A DNA stretch of 64,000 nucleotides from Caulobacter sp031457805 (GTDB lineage: Bacteria; Pseudomonadota; Alphaproteobacteria; Caulobacterales; Caulobacteraceae), in contig NZ_JAVDXI010000001.1 in NCBI RefSeq assembly GCF_031457805.1, positions 1 through 64,000 on the forward strand, read 5' to 3'. Position 1 is the stretch's first letter, and each line of letters starts with the position of its first letter. Shown in pieces: positions 45,308-55,271 of the stretch. The notes beneath the pieces were generated by a model. The model did not search any database. It was not told the DNA's origin and saw only the letters and a program-made list of their open reading frames with translations. The translations under genes were made by a program, and so were the position numbers.

Positions 45308-45742
45308 ATGAAGGTTTCCAGCACGGGGGGCGTCTCGGCGACCGGCGCGTCGCGGGCCAAGCCGGCCGGTGGATCGTCGGGTTTTTCCCTGCCTTCGGTT
45401 AACGCCGCCAGCGGTGCGGCCAGCACGGCCTCGGTCGGGGGGCTCACGGGCGTCGGATCGGTCGACGCGCTCCTCGCGCTGCAAGCGGCAGGCCCGGTCG
45501 GGGGTCCGCTGGAGCGCCGCAAGCGGGCGGTGCGCCGCGCCGACAATATCCTCGATATCCTGGGCGAAGTTCGCATCGCCCTGATCGACGGCGAGATCTC
45601 GCACGGCGCTCTGGATCGTCTGTCGCGCGCGATCCGCGAGCAGCGCGACGCCACCGACGACCCCCGCCTGGAGGGGGTTCTCAACGAGATCGAGACCCGC
45701 GCCGCCGTCGAGCTGGCCAAGCTGCAGGTCAGGGCCGGGTAG
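45308..45742 (+). CDS. fliX: Flagellar assembly regulator FliX
   Basis: A 144-residue FliX. FliX couples early (class II) flagellar assembly to FlbD activity and late flagellar transcription in Caulobacter and its relatives. The N-terminus is Ser/Gly/Ala-rich (MKVSSTGGVSATGA), the C-terminus is a conserved helical region (RRADNILDILGEVRIALIDGE). ATG 45308 follows GGAGCTGTCGG and fits the family start; the frame from 45254 is too long. It is divergent from flgI, the known arrangement, with a CtrA-like site between. Confidence 0.92.
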   Translation: MKVSSTGGVSATGASRAKPAGGSSGFSLPSVNAASGAASTASVGGLTGVGSVDALLALQAAGPVGGPLERRKRAVRRADNILDILGEVRIALIDGEISHGALDRLSRAIREQRDATDDPRLEGVLNEIETRAAVELAKLQVRAG

Positions 45743-45954
45743 CATGGTTTGGTCGGAGATCCGAGCCGCACGATCTCCGCGCCGCGCTTGGTCCGCTCGC
45801 GCGTTTTGTCTGCATCATCGTCGCGCTTCCGGTCTCCGCGAGCGAAAGTGTTCCTCTGAACGCGCCGCTCACGCGAGGTTCATTGAACGCGGCTCACCTT
45901 TTGGTATAAGCACCCGGCCTTCGAGGGCTGAGTTCATTGGGGCGTGAGGCGTTA

Positions 45955-46383
45955 ATGCAAACGGCCACAGTTCTAGTAGAGAAATCCGACTATCGTCCTT
46001 CCGAGGACGAGCCTTTTATGAACGACCGGCAGCTTGAGTATTTCAAGCAGAAGCTGCTGGCCTGGAAGGAAGAGATCCTCCGCGAATCTCGCGAGACGGT
46101 TTCCCATCTCCAGAAAGAAACCGAGAACCACGCCGATCTGGCCGATCGCGCGTCTTCGGAAACTGATCGAGCTCTTGAGCTTCGTACCCGTGATCGCCAA
46201 CGCAAGCTGATCTCCAAGATCGACCAGGCCCTGCGCCGCGTCGAAGACGGCTCGTATGGCTATTGCGAGGAGACGGGCGAGCCGATCGGCCTGGCCCGAC
46301 TGGAAGCTCGCCCGACGGCGACCATGAGCGTCGAGGCCCAGGAACGTCACGAGCGCCGCGAACGCGTCCACCGCGACGACTAA
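45955..46383 (+). CDS. dksA: DksA/TraR-family RNA polymerase-binding protein
   Basis: A 142-residue DksA. The coiled coil (about residues 32-90) includes the DRASSETDRALELRTRDR segment, with the Asp-Xaa-Xaa-Asp/Ala tip expected for action in the RNA polymerase secondary channel. The C-terminal zinc-finger region retains only one Cys (GYCEETGEPIG); the other three are replaced, as in zinc-independent alphaproteobacterial DksA. The protein acts with ppGpp on rRNA and stress promoters. ATG 45955 follows GAGG. A terminator follows at 46427. Confidence 0.93.
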   Translation: MQTATVLVEKSDYRPSEDEPFMNDRQLEYFKQKLLAWKEEILRESRETVSHLQKETENHADLADRASSETDRALELRTRDRQRKLISKIDQALRRVEDGSYGYCEETGEPIGLARLEARPTATMSVEAQERHERRERVHRDD

Positions 46384-46426
46384 GCGCCGACTTGGCGCGC
46401 CCTCCGGGGCGACTGGTGTGTTTTGA

Positions 46427-46466
46427 AGCGGCCTTGGGCGGGGAGCCTGGGGCCGCTTTTGTTTTT
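46427..46466 (+). terminator. Terminator after dksA
   Basis: AGCGGCC...GGCCGCT stem (46427-46433 with 46451-46457) with inner GGGC/GCCT pairing, followed by TTTGTTTTT, 43 nt after the dksA stop codon. Confidence 0.8.
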
Positions 46467-46513
46467 CGACACCGCTCTTGCAAGCGCGTGCAGGTCGCCG
46501 GACAGTCCACGGC

Positions 46514-48118
46514 ATGAAAAAGCTTTCGACATTCCGCTGGGCCGTTGCTGCGGCCCTTGTCGCCATCGGGTCTGCTTCCATGGCCCATGCCGCTGATCCG
46601 CCGGCGACCGAGCGTTGGTGGAGCCACGTCAAGGTTTTGGCCGACGACGGCATGGAAGGCCGCCTGGCCGGGACGCCCGGCTACGACCGCGCTGCGGCCT
46701 ATGTCGCCGACCGCTTCGCCGCCCACGGCCTGAAACCCGCCGGGACGCAGGGCTACCTGCAATCGGTGGCGTTCGCCGTGCAGCGCGTCTTCCCGGATCG
46801 TTCCTCTGTCACCTTGACCACGGCCGGCGTGTCGACGCCGCTCGTTCTGGGGGACGATCTGGTGCTGACCGCCCGGATCGCCCAGCCGGCGAACCTTCCC
46901 GACGCGCCTCTGGTCTTCATCGGCTATGGGCTGCACATGCCGGAAGTCGGACACGATGACTTCGCTGGCGTCGATCTGCGCGGCAAGGTCGCCGTGGTGC
47001 TGAGTGGCGGCCCCTCGAACGTTTCAGCCTCGCTGCGCGCTCACGCCGCTCGGGAACGCTGGGAGCCGCTTGAGAAGGCTGGCGCCGTTGGCCTGATCTC
47101 CATCCAGAACCCCAAGCAGGTCGAGATTCCATGGGCGCGCTCCAAGCTCCGCGCGACCGAACCGGCCATGCGTCTTGCTGATCCGGCGCTGAACCCTGTG
47201 AAGGGAGAATTCTTCACCGCCGCCATGAACCCGGCCCAAGCCGGCAAGTTGTTTGCCGCGTCCGGGCGGACTCTGGAAGACCTGCTGGTCCTGGCTGACG
47301 CGGGCAAGGCGCTGCCCGGCTTTGCGCTGAACCAGAGCGTTAAGGCGACGGTGGCGCGGGAGACGACCTCGGCCGTATCGCCGAACGTCGTCGCCCTGCT
47401 GCCCGGCTCGGACCCCGTCCTGTCAAACGAGTATGTCGTCCTCACCGCACACCTCGACGGTCTGGGCGTGGGGGCCGCCATTGACGGCGACGCGATCAAC
47501 AATGGGGCGATGGACAACGCCAGCGGCGTGGCTTCGCTGATTGAGCAGGCCGCCGCTCTGAAGACGGGGACGCCGCCTAAGCGCTCGATCCTGTTCGTCG
47601 CCGTGACAGCGGAGGAGCAGGGACTGCTGGGCTCGCAGTACTTCGCCGAGCGGCCGACCGTGACCAAGAGCGCCATCGTCGCCAACGTGAACATGGACAT
47701 GTTCATGCCCTCGCGTCCGGCGACGAACATCATTGTGATGGGCGAAGAGGAGTCGACGCTGGGGCCCGTGGCGCGGCGCGCGGCCGCCAGCCAAGGCTTC
47801 ACCGTGATGCCAGATCCTGCGCCGAACCAGCTCTCGTTCGTACGCTCGGATCAGTACAGCTTCATCCGGACCGGCGTACCGGCCCTGGCCGGTCGTCTGG
47901 CCCATCCGGTAGGCTCTCCCGAAGCGGCCGCTGACCGCCAATGGCGCGCCGAGCGCTATCATGGGCCGAAGGATGATCTTTCCCAGCCCTTCGATCTGCC
48001 GACGGCGGTACGTTTCAACGCCTATATGGCGACGCTGATCAGCGAGATCGCCAACACGCCCGAGCGCCCGCAATGGCTCCCGAACAGCTTTTTCCGGCGG
48101 TTTTCGACCGGAAAGTAG
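46514..48118 (+). CDS. M28-family metallopeptidase, exported
   Basis: A 534-residue exported zinc peptidase. The Sec signal peptide ends near residue 26 (ALVAIGSASMAHA). The M28 metal ligands are visible as LTAHLDGLG, MDNASGVA, TAEEQGLLGS, NVNMDMF and, at the C-terminus, YHGPKDD. A PA-like insert (about residues 120-250) precedes the catalytic core. It probably acts as an aminopeptidase in the periplasm or on the surface. ATG 46514 is chosen because the signal peptide begins there. A strong terminator follows. Confidence 0.92.
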   Translation: MKKLSTFRWAVAAALVAIGSASMAHAADPPATERWWSHVKVLADDGMEGRLAGTPGYDRAAAYVADRFAAHGLKPAGTQGYLQSVAFAVQRVFPDRSSVTLTTAGVSTPLVLGDDLVLTARIAQPANLPDAPLVFIGYGLHMPEVGHDDFAGVDLRGKVAVVLSGGPSNVSASLRAHAARERWEPLEKAGAVGLISIQNPKQVEIPWARSKLRATEPAMRLADPALNPVKGEFFTAAMNPAQAGKLFAASGRTLEDLLVLADAGKALPGFALNQSVKATVARETTSAVSPNVVALLPGSDPVLSNEYVVLTAHLDGLGVGAAIDGDAINNGAMDNASGVASLIEQAAALKTGTPPKRSILFVAVTAEEQGLLGSQYFAERPTVTKSAIVANVNMDMFMPSRPATNIIVMGEEESTLGPVARRAAASQGFTVMPDPAPNQLSFVRSDQYSFIRTGVPALAGRLAHPVGSPEAAADRQWRAERYHGPKDDLSQPFDLPTAVRFNAYMATLISEIANTPERPQWLPNSFFRRFSTGK

Positions 48119-48143
48119 GCCCCGTCGCGCGCGGCTGACCGAG

Positions 48144-48175
48144 AATGGCCCCAGACCCCTGGGGCCATTTTCTTG
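48144..48175. terminator. Terminator between convergent M28 and M16 genes
   Basis: Perfect 10-bp inverted repeat AATGGCCCCA and TGGGGCCATT with a 6-base loop, followed by TTCTTGT on the plus strand. It lies in the convergent gap, so it may stop transcription from both sides. Confidence 0.82.
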
Positions 48176-48220
48176 TAACGCGCCGGCCCCCTCGGATTGG
48201 GAAGGCCGGCGCTCGTAAGC

Positions 48221-50999
48221 CTACTTCACCGGATTGCCGTCAGCGTCGATGTTCCGAGGCTCAAGGCCCATGGCCTTCAGCTTGGGTTCTACCGTGGCCC
48301 GATCACCGACCACGACCCAGACCAGTTCGTCGGGCTTGATCACCTTCTTGGCCGCAGCCGTGGCGGCGTCGAGCGTCACCGAGCGAACATAGTTCGAGTA
48401 GTTCTCCGGATAGCTGTCGGGCAGGTTGAAGTTGACCAGTTCAGAGATCGACCCGCCGACGCCAGCGGCGGTTTCCCATGAGCCGGGCAGAGACAGCGTC
48501 AGGCTGTTCTGGGCCTTTGCCAGTTCGGCGGCGGTGATCGGCTTGTCGCCGATGATCCCCAGCAGCTCCTTGCGGGCCTCGGCGAACGACTCGGCGGTCT
48601 TGTCGGTTTGGACAGGGGCGTAGGCCTGGAACAGGCGCGTGCCGCGGGCGGCGCGCACGAAGCTGCCGGCGCCGTAGGACCAGTGCTTGTCCTCGCGCAG
48701 GTTCATGTTCAGGCGTGAGACGAAGTCGCCGCCGAACAGGGTGTTCATGACGTCGATCGCGGCTTCATCGCTGGGATCACGAGCAGGGACCAGATTACCA
48801 ACCATCAGCATCGACTGCTGGGCGCCTGGCTTGTCGATCAGATAGACCGCGCCCTTGCCCGGCGTGGCGGTGACCGGCGGCTTGGCCTTGGCCTGGGCGC
48901 CCGTCCAGCTCCCCAGCTGAGCCTCCAGCTTGGGCATGATCTGGTCCAGCGTGGTGTCGCCGACGATGATCAGGGTGGCGTCCTTCGGCTGCAGCCACGC
49001 CTTCTGGTAGGCGATCAGGTCGTCGCGCGTGATCGAGCCGACGCTGGCCTCGGTCGAGAGCACGCCATAGGGGCTGGATGGGCCATAGGCGAGCACCGGC
49101 AGGATCCGCGAAGCCATGGCGTTCGGACTCTGCTTGGCCTGCTGGATGCCGGCGATCGACAGGCGCTTGCGACGGGTCAGGTCCTCCGGCGTGTAGGCCG
49201 GGTTGCGCAGGATGTCCGCATAGAGCGCCAGGGCCGGATCAAGGGTGGTGGTCAGGGTGTTCAGCGAGACCGTCGAAGTATCGAGGCCGTTGCTGGTGCG
49301 CACCGACGCGCCCAGTTGGGCCAGCTCACGGCTCAGGGTGAGGTTGTCGCGTTGGGTGGTGCCCTCGGTCATCATGCCCACCGCCAGCGAGGAGACGCCG
49401 GCCTTGCCGGCGGTCTCGGCCGCCTGGCCGGCGTCGAACAACAGGCTCAGCTGGACCTGCGGCGTCTCATGACGCTCGGCCAGCACGACCTTCAGACCGT
49501 TCGAAAGGACGCCCCGGTGCAGCTTGACGAAGCTCGGCGGCTTCTGGGCGCCGACCTCAGGCATCGCCTTGCGGTCGGCGCCGACGGCGGCGGCCTTGTA
49601 GTTGGGGAAGGGGCTGACGGTCAGGGTGAAGTCCCCGTCGCTCAGCCACCTGCGGCCCGCCGCCACCAGATCAGAAGCCTTGGCCGCTTTCACGCGCTCC
49701 AGGCTGTGCTTATAGGCGCCGGCGTCTCCCAGATAGACTTGGTTCTGGGCCAGAATATCGGACTTGCCCCCAAACCCGCCGATCCGCTCGGCGCCGCGCA
49801 CCACGTTAGCCAGGTTGTTTGTGCGGACCTTGGCCACTTCCTCAGGCGTGGGTCCATCGCGCAGCAGGCGCTGGAACTCTTCGTCAAAGGCCTTTTCGAC
49901 GGCCGCTGGATCACCGCCCGGCTTCACGGTCAGGGTGACCAGGAACTGGCCGCCGATCTCGCTGGGGCTGACGCCGGCGCTGACGGCGGTCGCGGTCTGG
50001 TCGGTGAACACCAGGCGCTTGTAGAAGGCGCGAGGTCTTGTCCGAGACCAGCACTTCGCCCAGCAGGTCCAGATAGTCGGTGTCAGCCGCGCCGAAGCCC
50101 GGCGTGTTCCACACCTTGTAGATGCGGGTTTGCGGCACGCGGTCCTGCATCTCGGCGCGTTGCGAGCCGCTGCGCTTGGCGATCCATTCCTTCTGGCGCG
50201 TCACCGGCGGGCCCGATGGGATGTCGCCAAAGTACTTCTCGGCCTTGGCCTTGGCTTCCGCGACGGTGATGTCGCCGGCCAGGACCAGCGTCGCGTTCGC
50301 CGGGCCGTAGTAGTTCTTGAACCAGGTTTTCACGTCGTCGAGCGAGGCGGCGTCGAGATCGGCCATCGAGCCGATGACCGAATGGCCGTACGGGTGATCC
50401 TTGGGATAGGTGCTCTCGGTGATGATGTCCCAGACCTGACCGTAGGGCTGGTTCTCGCCCTGGCGCTTCTCGTTCTGGACGACGCCGCGCTGCTCATCCA
50501 GCTTGGCTTTATCGATGGCGTTGACCAGCCAGCCCATCCGGTCGCTTTCCAGCCACAGCACCTGGTCCAGGGCCGCCGTCGGCACGTTCTGGAAGTAGTT
50601 TGTACGGTCCTCGTTGGTGGTCCCGTTCATGTCGGTGGCGCCCAGCTTCTCCAGCGCCTTGAACCAGTCGTCGTTGAAGTGCTCCGAGCCGTTGAACATC
50701 AAATGTTCGAACAGGTGCGCGAAGCCGGTCTTGCCCACCGGCTCGTTCTTGGAGCCGACATGGTACCAGATGTTCACCGCGACGATCGGCGCCTTGTGGT
50801 CCTCGTGGACGATGACGGTCAGGCCGTTCGACAGCTTGAAGGTCGTGTGCGGGATGTCGATGCTTGGCAAGCTCGAGGGCATCGCGCCCGTCACCTTGGC
50901 CGCAGCCTTCGGCGGCGCGGCCTTGGCGGGGGCGGCGGCCAGCGCCGGCGAGGCGGCGACAAGGGCCGCGATGGCGGCGGACGCGAACAGCTTCTTCAT
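48221..50999 (-). pseudogene. M16-family zinc metallopeptidase disrupted by one extra base
   Basis: Two frames together encode a 925-residue periplasmic M16 peptidase. The N-terminal frame has a signal peptide, the inverted zinc motif HLFEH near residue 85 and the distal Glu in VVQNEKRQGEN. The C-terminal frame continues through the second M16 domain to the stop at 48221. The reading frame breaks near 50025: DKTSRL should run into YKRLVFTDQTATAVSAGVSP, and removing one base of the A pair at 50025-50026 (plus strand) restores it. Everything else is intact, so this is a recent frameshift, a sequencing error, or less likely a programmed slip. If real, only a truncated catalytic half would be made. 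Confidence 0.82.
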
Positions 51000-51100
51000 G
51001 GTCATTCCAGCTTGGAGGGCGCTCCCCGATGAGCGGGCGCACCGTAGGTTGCGTTCTGGGGGGCTGGCAAGCATCCGGGGGCGCAGTTTGACCCTTGGGA

Positions 51101-51715
51101 CTACCAGAGGGTTTTGGCCGCGCGATCCGGCCATCCGCGATCATAGGTCTCGCCGCCGATCTCGCCGCCCGTGGCGGCCGCAAGCATCGCGCCAGGCGTC
51201 GGAAGAGACCTTGGGTCCACCTGGCTTTCCATCGCCCAGAGCCCGGAGCGCACGATCGCGCGGGCGCATTGGAAGTAGGCTTCCTCGATGGTCACCACCG
51301 TCACGGTGCGCGGCGGCTTGCCGTCCACGGCGAAGCTGTCGAGCAGCGCCGGATCGGTGCTCAGCACCGCGCGGCCGTTGACTCGAAAGGTCGTGCCCGA
51401 GCCTGGGATCAGGAACAGCAGGGCCACACGCGGATCGCGGACGATGTTGCGCAAGCTGTCGAGACGGTTGTTTCCCCGCCGGTCCGGCAGCATCAGGGTA
51501 CGCGGATCGGCGATCCGCACAAAGCCGGGCAGATCACCGCGCGGGCTGCAGTCCAGGCCTTCAGGGCCCACGGTCGCCAGGGCGACGAACGGCGAGGCCT
51601 GGATCAGAGCTGCGTAGTAAGGCGTGATATGGTCGGCGACCTTGACCGTCGAGGCCGGAAGGGGCGCCGGCTGATACAGGGCCTCGAGCGCCTCGACGGT
51701 GGTGATCTCGTGCAT
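51101..51715 (-). CDS. FMN-dependent PPOX-type flavoprotein (MSMEG_1061 family)
   Basis: A 204-residue protein of the pyridoxamine-phosphate-oxidase-like split-barrel fold. FVALATVGPEGLDCSPRGDLPGFVRI at residues 43-68 is the usual FMN-binding start. DRRGNNRLDSLRNIVRDPRVALLFLIPG near residues 78-105 fits the MSMEG_1061 subfamily. The reaction is unknown; relatives use FMN or F420. It is monocistronic, 95 nt after the broken M16 gene on the same strand, and has no signal peptide. Confidence 0.85.
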   Translation of the reverse strand: MHEITTVEALEALYQPAPLPASTVKVADHITPYYAALIQASPFVALATVGPEGLDCSPRGDLPGFVRIADPRTLMLPDRRGNNRLDSLRNIVRDPRVALLFLIPGSGTTFRVNGRAVLSTDPALLDSFAVDGKPPRTVTVVTIEEAYFQCARAIVRSGLWAMESQVDPRSLPTPGAMLAAATGGEIGGETYDRGWPDRAAKTLW

Positions 51716-51765
51716 CGCATCCTCCCGTGGCCTCGCTTCTACGAGGCTCTGGCGGGCGCGACAAC

Positions 51766-52128
51766 TCAGGCTGCGAAGGCGCGTGCGCAGGCCTCGGCCA
51801 GATGTCGTGGCGAAATCGGTTTGTCGACCACGGGCTTGAGGCCGTCGCGCACCTGGTCGGCGTTGCCGGTGACATAGACGACCGGGATATGACCCAGCTG
51901 CCGCTGAATGGCCTCAACCGCCTCGACGCCCGTGCCGCCCACGATACGATAGTCCGCAGTGATCAGGTCGGGCGGATTGGCCAGCGCAAGGGCCAGCGCG
52001 TCGCCGGGGCTGTCGGCGATATCAAAACTGGTGAAGCCCTGTTCCGCCAGGAGGGCCTCGACCTCGAACGCGACGAGGATTTCATCCTCGATGATCAACA
52101 CGTGTCGGGCCTTCTCGTGCTCGGTCAT
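51766..52128 (-). CDS. Stand-alone response-regulator receiver domain
   Basis: A 120-residue single receiver domain. The acidic pair is in LIIEDEILVA (Glu14-Asp15), the phospho-acceptor is Asp59 in ITADYRI, and the Thr/Ser and Lys positions are Thr87 in VTGNAD and Lys103 in VDKPIS. All residues needed for phosphorylation are present, with no output domain. It probably relays phosphate or sequesters it from a kinase elsewhere. No kinase is encoded nearby. It resembles receiver proteins associated with HWE/HisKA_2 kinases, but this is only a resemblance. Confidence 0.88.
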   Translation of the reverse strand: MTEHEKARHVLIIEDEILVAFEVEALLAEQGFTSFDIADSPGDALALALANPPDLITADYRIVGGTGVEAVEAIQRQLGHIPVVYVTGNADQVRDGLKPVVDKPISPRHLAEACARAFAA

Positions 52129-52300
52129 CGCCGCAGCCTTCTCCGTCGTCCCAGGACCTATTTCAATGTCGTGTCGGGCTCATAGGCTAGTCGCTTTTTC
52201 GTGATCTGATGAGAAGCGGCCGTCTTTCGCGCCGCTTCGGCTGTCTCGGGCCGTAAAGCAGGGTATGGAGGGAAAAAACAAGCCTTAGCAGGAGCGCCCC

Positions 52301-53098
52301 TTGTCTTTGATCCTCACCGAAAAGCGTGGCCACATCGCCATCCTCACCTTGAATCGTCCTGACGCCATGAACGCGCTCGGTGCGCCGGGCGACGGCGATC
52401 AGGTGGCGGCGGCCTGCGAGGCGATCAACGACGACCAGGACATCCGCTGCGTGATCCTGACCGGCGCGGGCAAGGCCTTCTCGGCCGGCGGCGACGTCAA
52501 GGCGATGAAGGCCCGCGAAGGCGCGTTCGGCGGTAACGGCGTCAAGGTCCGCGACGGCTATCGCAAGAACATCCACCGCATCGTCCGCGCCATCTACGGC
52601 CTGGAGGTTCCCTCGATCGCGGCGGTCAATGGCGCAGCGATCGGCCTGGGCTGCGACGTGGCCTGCATGACCGACATCCGTATCGCCGCCGACACCGCGC
52701 GGTTCGGCGTCACCTTCCTGAAGCTGGGCCTGATCCCCGGCGACGGCGGCGCCTGGCTGATGCCCCGCACCATCGGCATGAGCCGCGCAGCCGAGCTTCT
52801 GTTCACCGGCGACGTCATCGACGCGGCCAAGGCCGCCGAGTGGGGCCTGATCAGCAAGGCCGTCCCGGCCGCCGACCTGATGGGCGAAGCCATGGCCCTG
52901 GCGGAACGGATCGCCCAGCAGCCGCCGCACGCCCTGCGCATGGCCAAGAGCCTGCTCAAGCACGGCCAGACCGCCAGCTATGACACCCTGATGGAGATGA
53001 GCGCGGCGGCCCAGGCCATCGCCCATCACACCGAGGACCACATGGAAGGCGTCGACGCGATCCTCGAAAAGCGCAGCCCTGTGTTCAAGGGCGCCTGA
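52301..53098 (+). CDS. Enoyl-CoA hydratase/isomerase family protein
   Basis: A 265-residue crotonase-fold enzyme. GAGKAFSAGGDVKAMK near residues 57-72 and SIAAVNGAAIGLGCDVAC near residues 106-123 form the oxyanion hole. FLKLGLIPGDGGAWLMPR near 141-158 carries the region with the catalytic acidic residues (a Glu of typical hydratases is replaced by Asp here, in GDGG). Activity as hydratase or isomerase on short acyl-CoAs is likely. TTG 52301 follows GGAGCG, and no better start precedes the conserved fold. It is followed 4 nt later by the next gene. Confidence 0.9.
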   Translation: MSLILTEKRGHIAILTLNRPDAMNALGAPGDGDQVAAACEAINDDQDIRCVILTGAGKAFSAGGDVKAMKAREGAFGGNGVKVRDGYRKNIHRIVRAIYGLEVPSIAAVNGAAIGLGCDVACMTDIRIAADTARFGVTFLKLGLIPGDGGAWLMPRTIGMSRAAELLFTGDVIDAAKAAEWGLISKAVPAADLMGEAMALAERIAQQPPHALRMAKSLLKHGQTASYDTLMEMSAAAQAIAHHTEDHMEGVDAILEKRSPVFKGA

Positions 53099-53102
53099 GG
53101 TC

Positions 53103-53696
53103 ATGGGCAAGGAAGCGCGCGCCTGGGGGCAGCTCAGCGACGGGGAGAGCGAGGGCAAGCTCCTGTGGGAACCGCCCAAGCTGATCTTCCGGGGCGCCGT
53201 GCGCGGCATCTATCAGGGCCACGCCCTGAAGAACGTCCGCGCCGAGGGCGATGATTTGGTCCTGAGCGACGGCACGCGCTTCACCCTGGAGCCCGGCCAG
53301 GCCGCCAAGTGGGTCCACGCGATCCTCAATCCGCCGTCGCGCCTGGACAAGCTGGGCGTGAAGCCCGGCATGACCGTGGTGATCGACGGCGTCGAGGACG
53401 AGGCTTTCCTTGAAGAGCTCTCGACCCGCGTTGAGCCGGTCGAGGCCGACGAGGATATCGACATCCTGTTCCTGGCCGCCGAGGACCTGGCTGATCTGGA
53501 CCGCATGGACGACTGGAAGGGCGCCCTGGCAGACAAGGGCGCGATCTGGGTCGTCTCGCGCAAGGGCAAGGGCGCGCCGCTGAAGGACACCGATATCCTC
53601 GGCGCGGCGCGCGGCCTGGGGTTCTCGGACACCAAGGTCTGCGGGTTCTCGAGCACGCACACGGCGCTGCGGTTCGTGAAGCGCAAGGGCGGGTGA
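53103..53696 (+). CDS. DUF3052-like protein, co-transcribed with the crotonase gene
   Basis: A 197-residue soluble protein. The middle (SRLDKLGVKPGMTVVIDGVED) and the following acidic segment EADEDIDILFLAAEDLADLDRM resemble DUF3052, and the N-terminus (WGQLSDGESEGKLLWEPPKLIFRG) is a separate short beta domain. Function is unknown. ATG 53103 has GAGG overlapping the preceding stop region, and the gap to the crotonase gene is only 4 nt, so they are probably one operon. The family call is moderate. Confidence 0.65.
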   Translation: MGKEARAWGQLSDGESEGKLLWEPPKLIFRGAVRGIYQGHALKNVRAEGDDLVLSDGTRFTLEPGQAAKWVHAILNPPSRLDKLGVKPGMTVVIDGVEDEAFLEELSTRVEPVEADEDIDILFLAAEDLADLDRMDDWKGALADKGAIWVVSRKGKGAPLKDTDILGAARGLGFSDTKVCGFSSTHTALRFVKRKGG

Positions 53697-54275
53697 GGGG
53701 CGGGGCCATTCGTTGGCCTGGCGCTGTTCTCCGCTCCGCTTTCAACCTGTTGGCCAGCTCAAACAGACCGACCTCCCCGGCGAACGCCGGGGCCCAGATT
53801 CATCCGAAACGGCTGGGTGATGCGACGTCATGCGGCGCTTGTCGGATAGCCGCTGGTGGGCTCGATCTGGATTCCCGCATTCGCCGGGAAGGTCGGGTTT
53901 CTGGGGGGGCGTTAGACTCTGCTCCCGACCCTAGTGAGACGTTTGAAAAATCCTCCCCCCAGAGGGGGAGGAGGCCGAAGGCCGGAGGGGGAAGTTCTGC
54001 TGAGCCGGCTTCTTCCCCCTCCGTCGGCTTCGCCGACACCTCCCCCCGCTAGGGGGAGGATTTGATCTGCCATCCACCCATAATTGCCCCCTCCGCGCCT
54101 TCGGCGCTCCTCCCCCGGAGGGGGAAGAAGGAAGCGCACCTTCTGCCCCCTATGGGGGCGGACGACCATGCGAAGCATGGTCCGGTGGGGGCCTGCGGCC
54201 TGTCCGACTTCCACCCTTCTCAGCCCTCCGGAATGTCCGCTTCCTATGTCCGCATCGGGCTCGCCGGTGACCCGC
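53697..54275. other. 579-bp intergenic region filled with repeats
   Basis: I see no gene. The region contains an element with CTCCCCGGCGAACGCCGGGG and ATTCCCGCATTCGCCGGGAA arms (about 53771-53903), the R6 repeat (53948-54063), and a decayed partial copy of related palindromes (about 54090-54205). It separates the DUF3052-like gene from the convergent DUF2236 gene. Confidence 0.7.
53948..54063. repeat. Palindromic intergenic repeat R6 (same family as R2 and R4)
   Basis: Left arm AAATCCTCCCCCCAGAGGGGG and right arm CCCCCGCTAGGGGGAGGATTT, with inner GGAGGGGGAAG and CTTCCCCCTCC arms and a TCGGCTTCGCCGA hairpin. Confidence 0.75.
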
Positions 54276-55196
54276 TTATTTACCGGCGGCCAAGAGCCTG
54301 TGCCGCGAGGCCGCCAGCAGCAGTCGCCGCCGCTCCGCCTCGCCGCGATAGAGAAAGTCGTGCGGCAGCCCCAGCCGGATACTGGCCTGGCAGGGCGGCG
54401 AGCTCTTGATCGCGATCCTTTCGGCCAGTCTCCCGCCCGTCTTCAGCGCGAGGCTTTCGGCCAGGCGGAGATCGTGCTCGCGCCCCAGCGCCAGCGTTCG
54501 CCGCACCGTCGGCGGCAGGAGCGAGACGGCGGCGCGGGCCAGGGCGCGGTGCAGCGGTTTGGGCACGGCCGGGGCGGCCCTGCCGGAGGCGATGGTCGCC
54601 AGAAACTCATCGACGATAGGATGCGGCTCGAAGCGCGGCGTAAGCGCCTGCAGCATCGCCATGAATTCGGCCTCCGAGCCTGGCGAGGTCGTCGCGCCGT
54701 AGAGACAGGCCACGGGGGCGGCCTCTGCGTAGAACCGGCTCTTCTCAGCCTCGGTCAGCGGTTCAACAAACCGGTCATAGGCGGTGACGAAGCCATAGAC
54801 CGCCGTGGCGGCCACCCAGTTCAGAAGGTCAGGGTCCAGCGCGCGGTAGGCCTCGCCGCCCGGCGTTTCGCCCGACACGCGGGCGTGCATGTGCGTGACG
54901 CCCTGGATCACCCGCCGCGCCGCCGAGGCTGGGCCATAGACCCCGATCAGGGCGGCGGTCCCGGTGCGCATGGCGCGGCCGAGCGGATCGGTCTTGAAGT
55001 TGGAGTGATCCCACACCCCCGAGCGGATCCGCGGCTCGGCGAACTCCAGCAGCACCGCCGCCACGCCCCCGACCGCCAGGGCGATCGGGTTCTTGTAGAC
55101 GCGCCAGTGCATTGAACCCGGATCCAGCAGGGCCGGCTCGCCAGGCGGACGGGCGTAGTCAATTTTCCAGCCGAGATACGAGGATGGGCGGGCCAT
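54276..55196 (-). CDS. DUF2236/MpaB-family oxygenase-like protein
   Basis: A 306-residue protein of the DUF2236 family (oxygenase MpaB and latex-clearing protein relatives). Family segments include TGTAALIGVYGPASAARRVIQGVTHMHARVSG near residues 79-110 and DPDLLNWVAATAVYGFVTAYDRF near residues 121-143. Some members bind heme b, but the ligand residues cannot be confirmed here. ATG 55196 follows AAGGAG; an in-frame TTG at 55211 is not supported. Next upstream on the same strand is the monooxygenase gene, 75 nt away. Confidence 0.83.
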   Translation of the reverse strand: MARPSSYLGWKIDYARPPGEPALLDPGSMHWRVYKNPIALAVGGVAAVLLEFAEPRIRSGVWDHSNFKTDPLGRAMRTGTAALIGVYGPASAARRVIQGVTHMHARVSGETPGGEAYRALDPDLLNWVAATAVYGFVTAYDRFVEPLTEAEKSRFYAEAAPVACLYGATTSPGSEAEFMAMLQALTPRFEPHPIVDEFLATIASGRAAPAVPKPLHRALARAAVSLLPPTVRRTLALGREHDLRLAESLALKTGGRLAERIAIKSSPPCQASIRLGLPHDFLYRGEAERRRLLLAASRHRLLAAGK

Positions 55197-55271
55197 CGGC
55201 GCTCCTTGCACCTCAATCTCGGCGCTTAGGCGGCGGGCCGCAACCTATCCCCTGGGGCCTCGGCGCCCCGA

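Noticed and set aside
50000..50050. Two separate M16 genes instead of one broken gene
   Set aside because: The downstream frame lacks its own start and ribosome site, and the two frames join exactly after removing one base.
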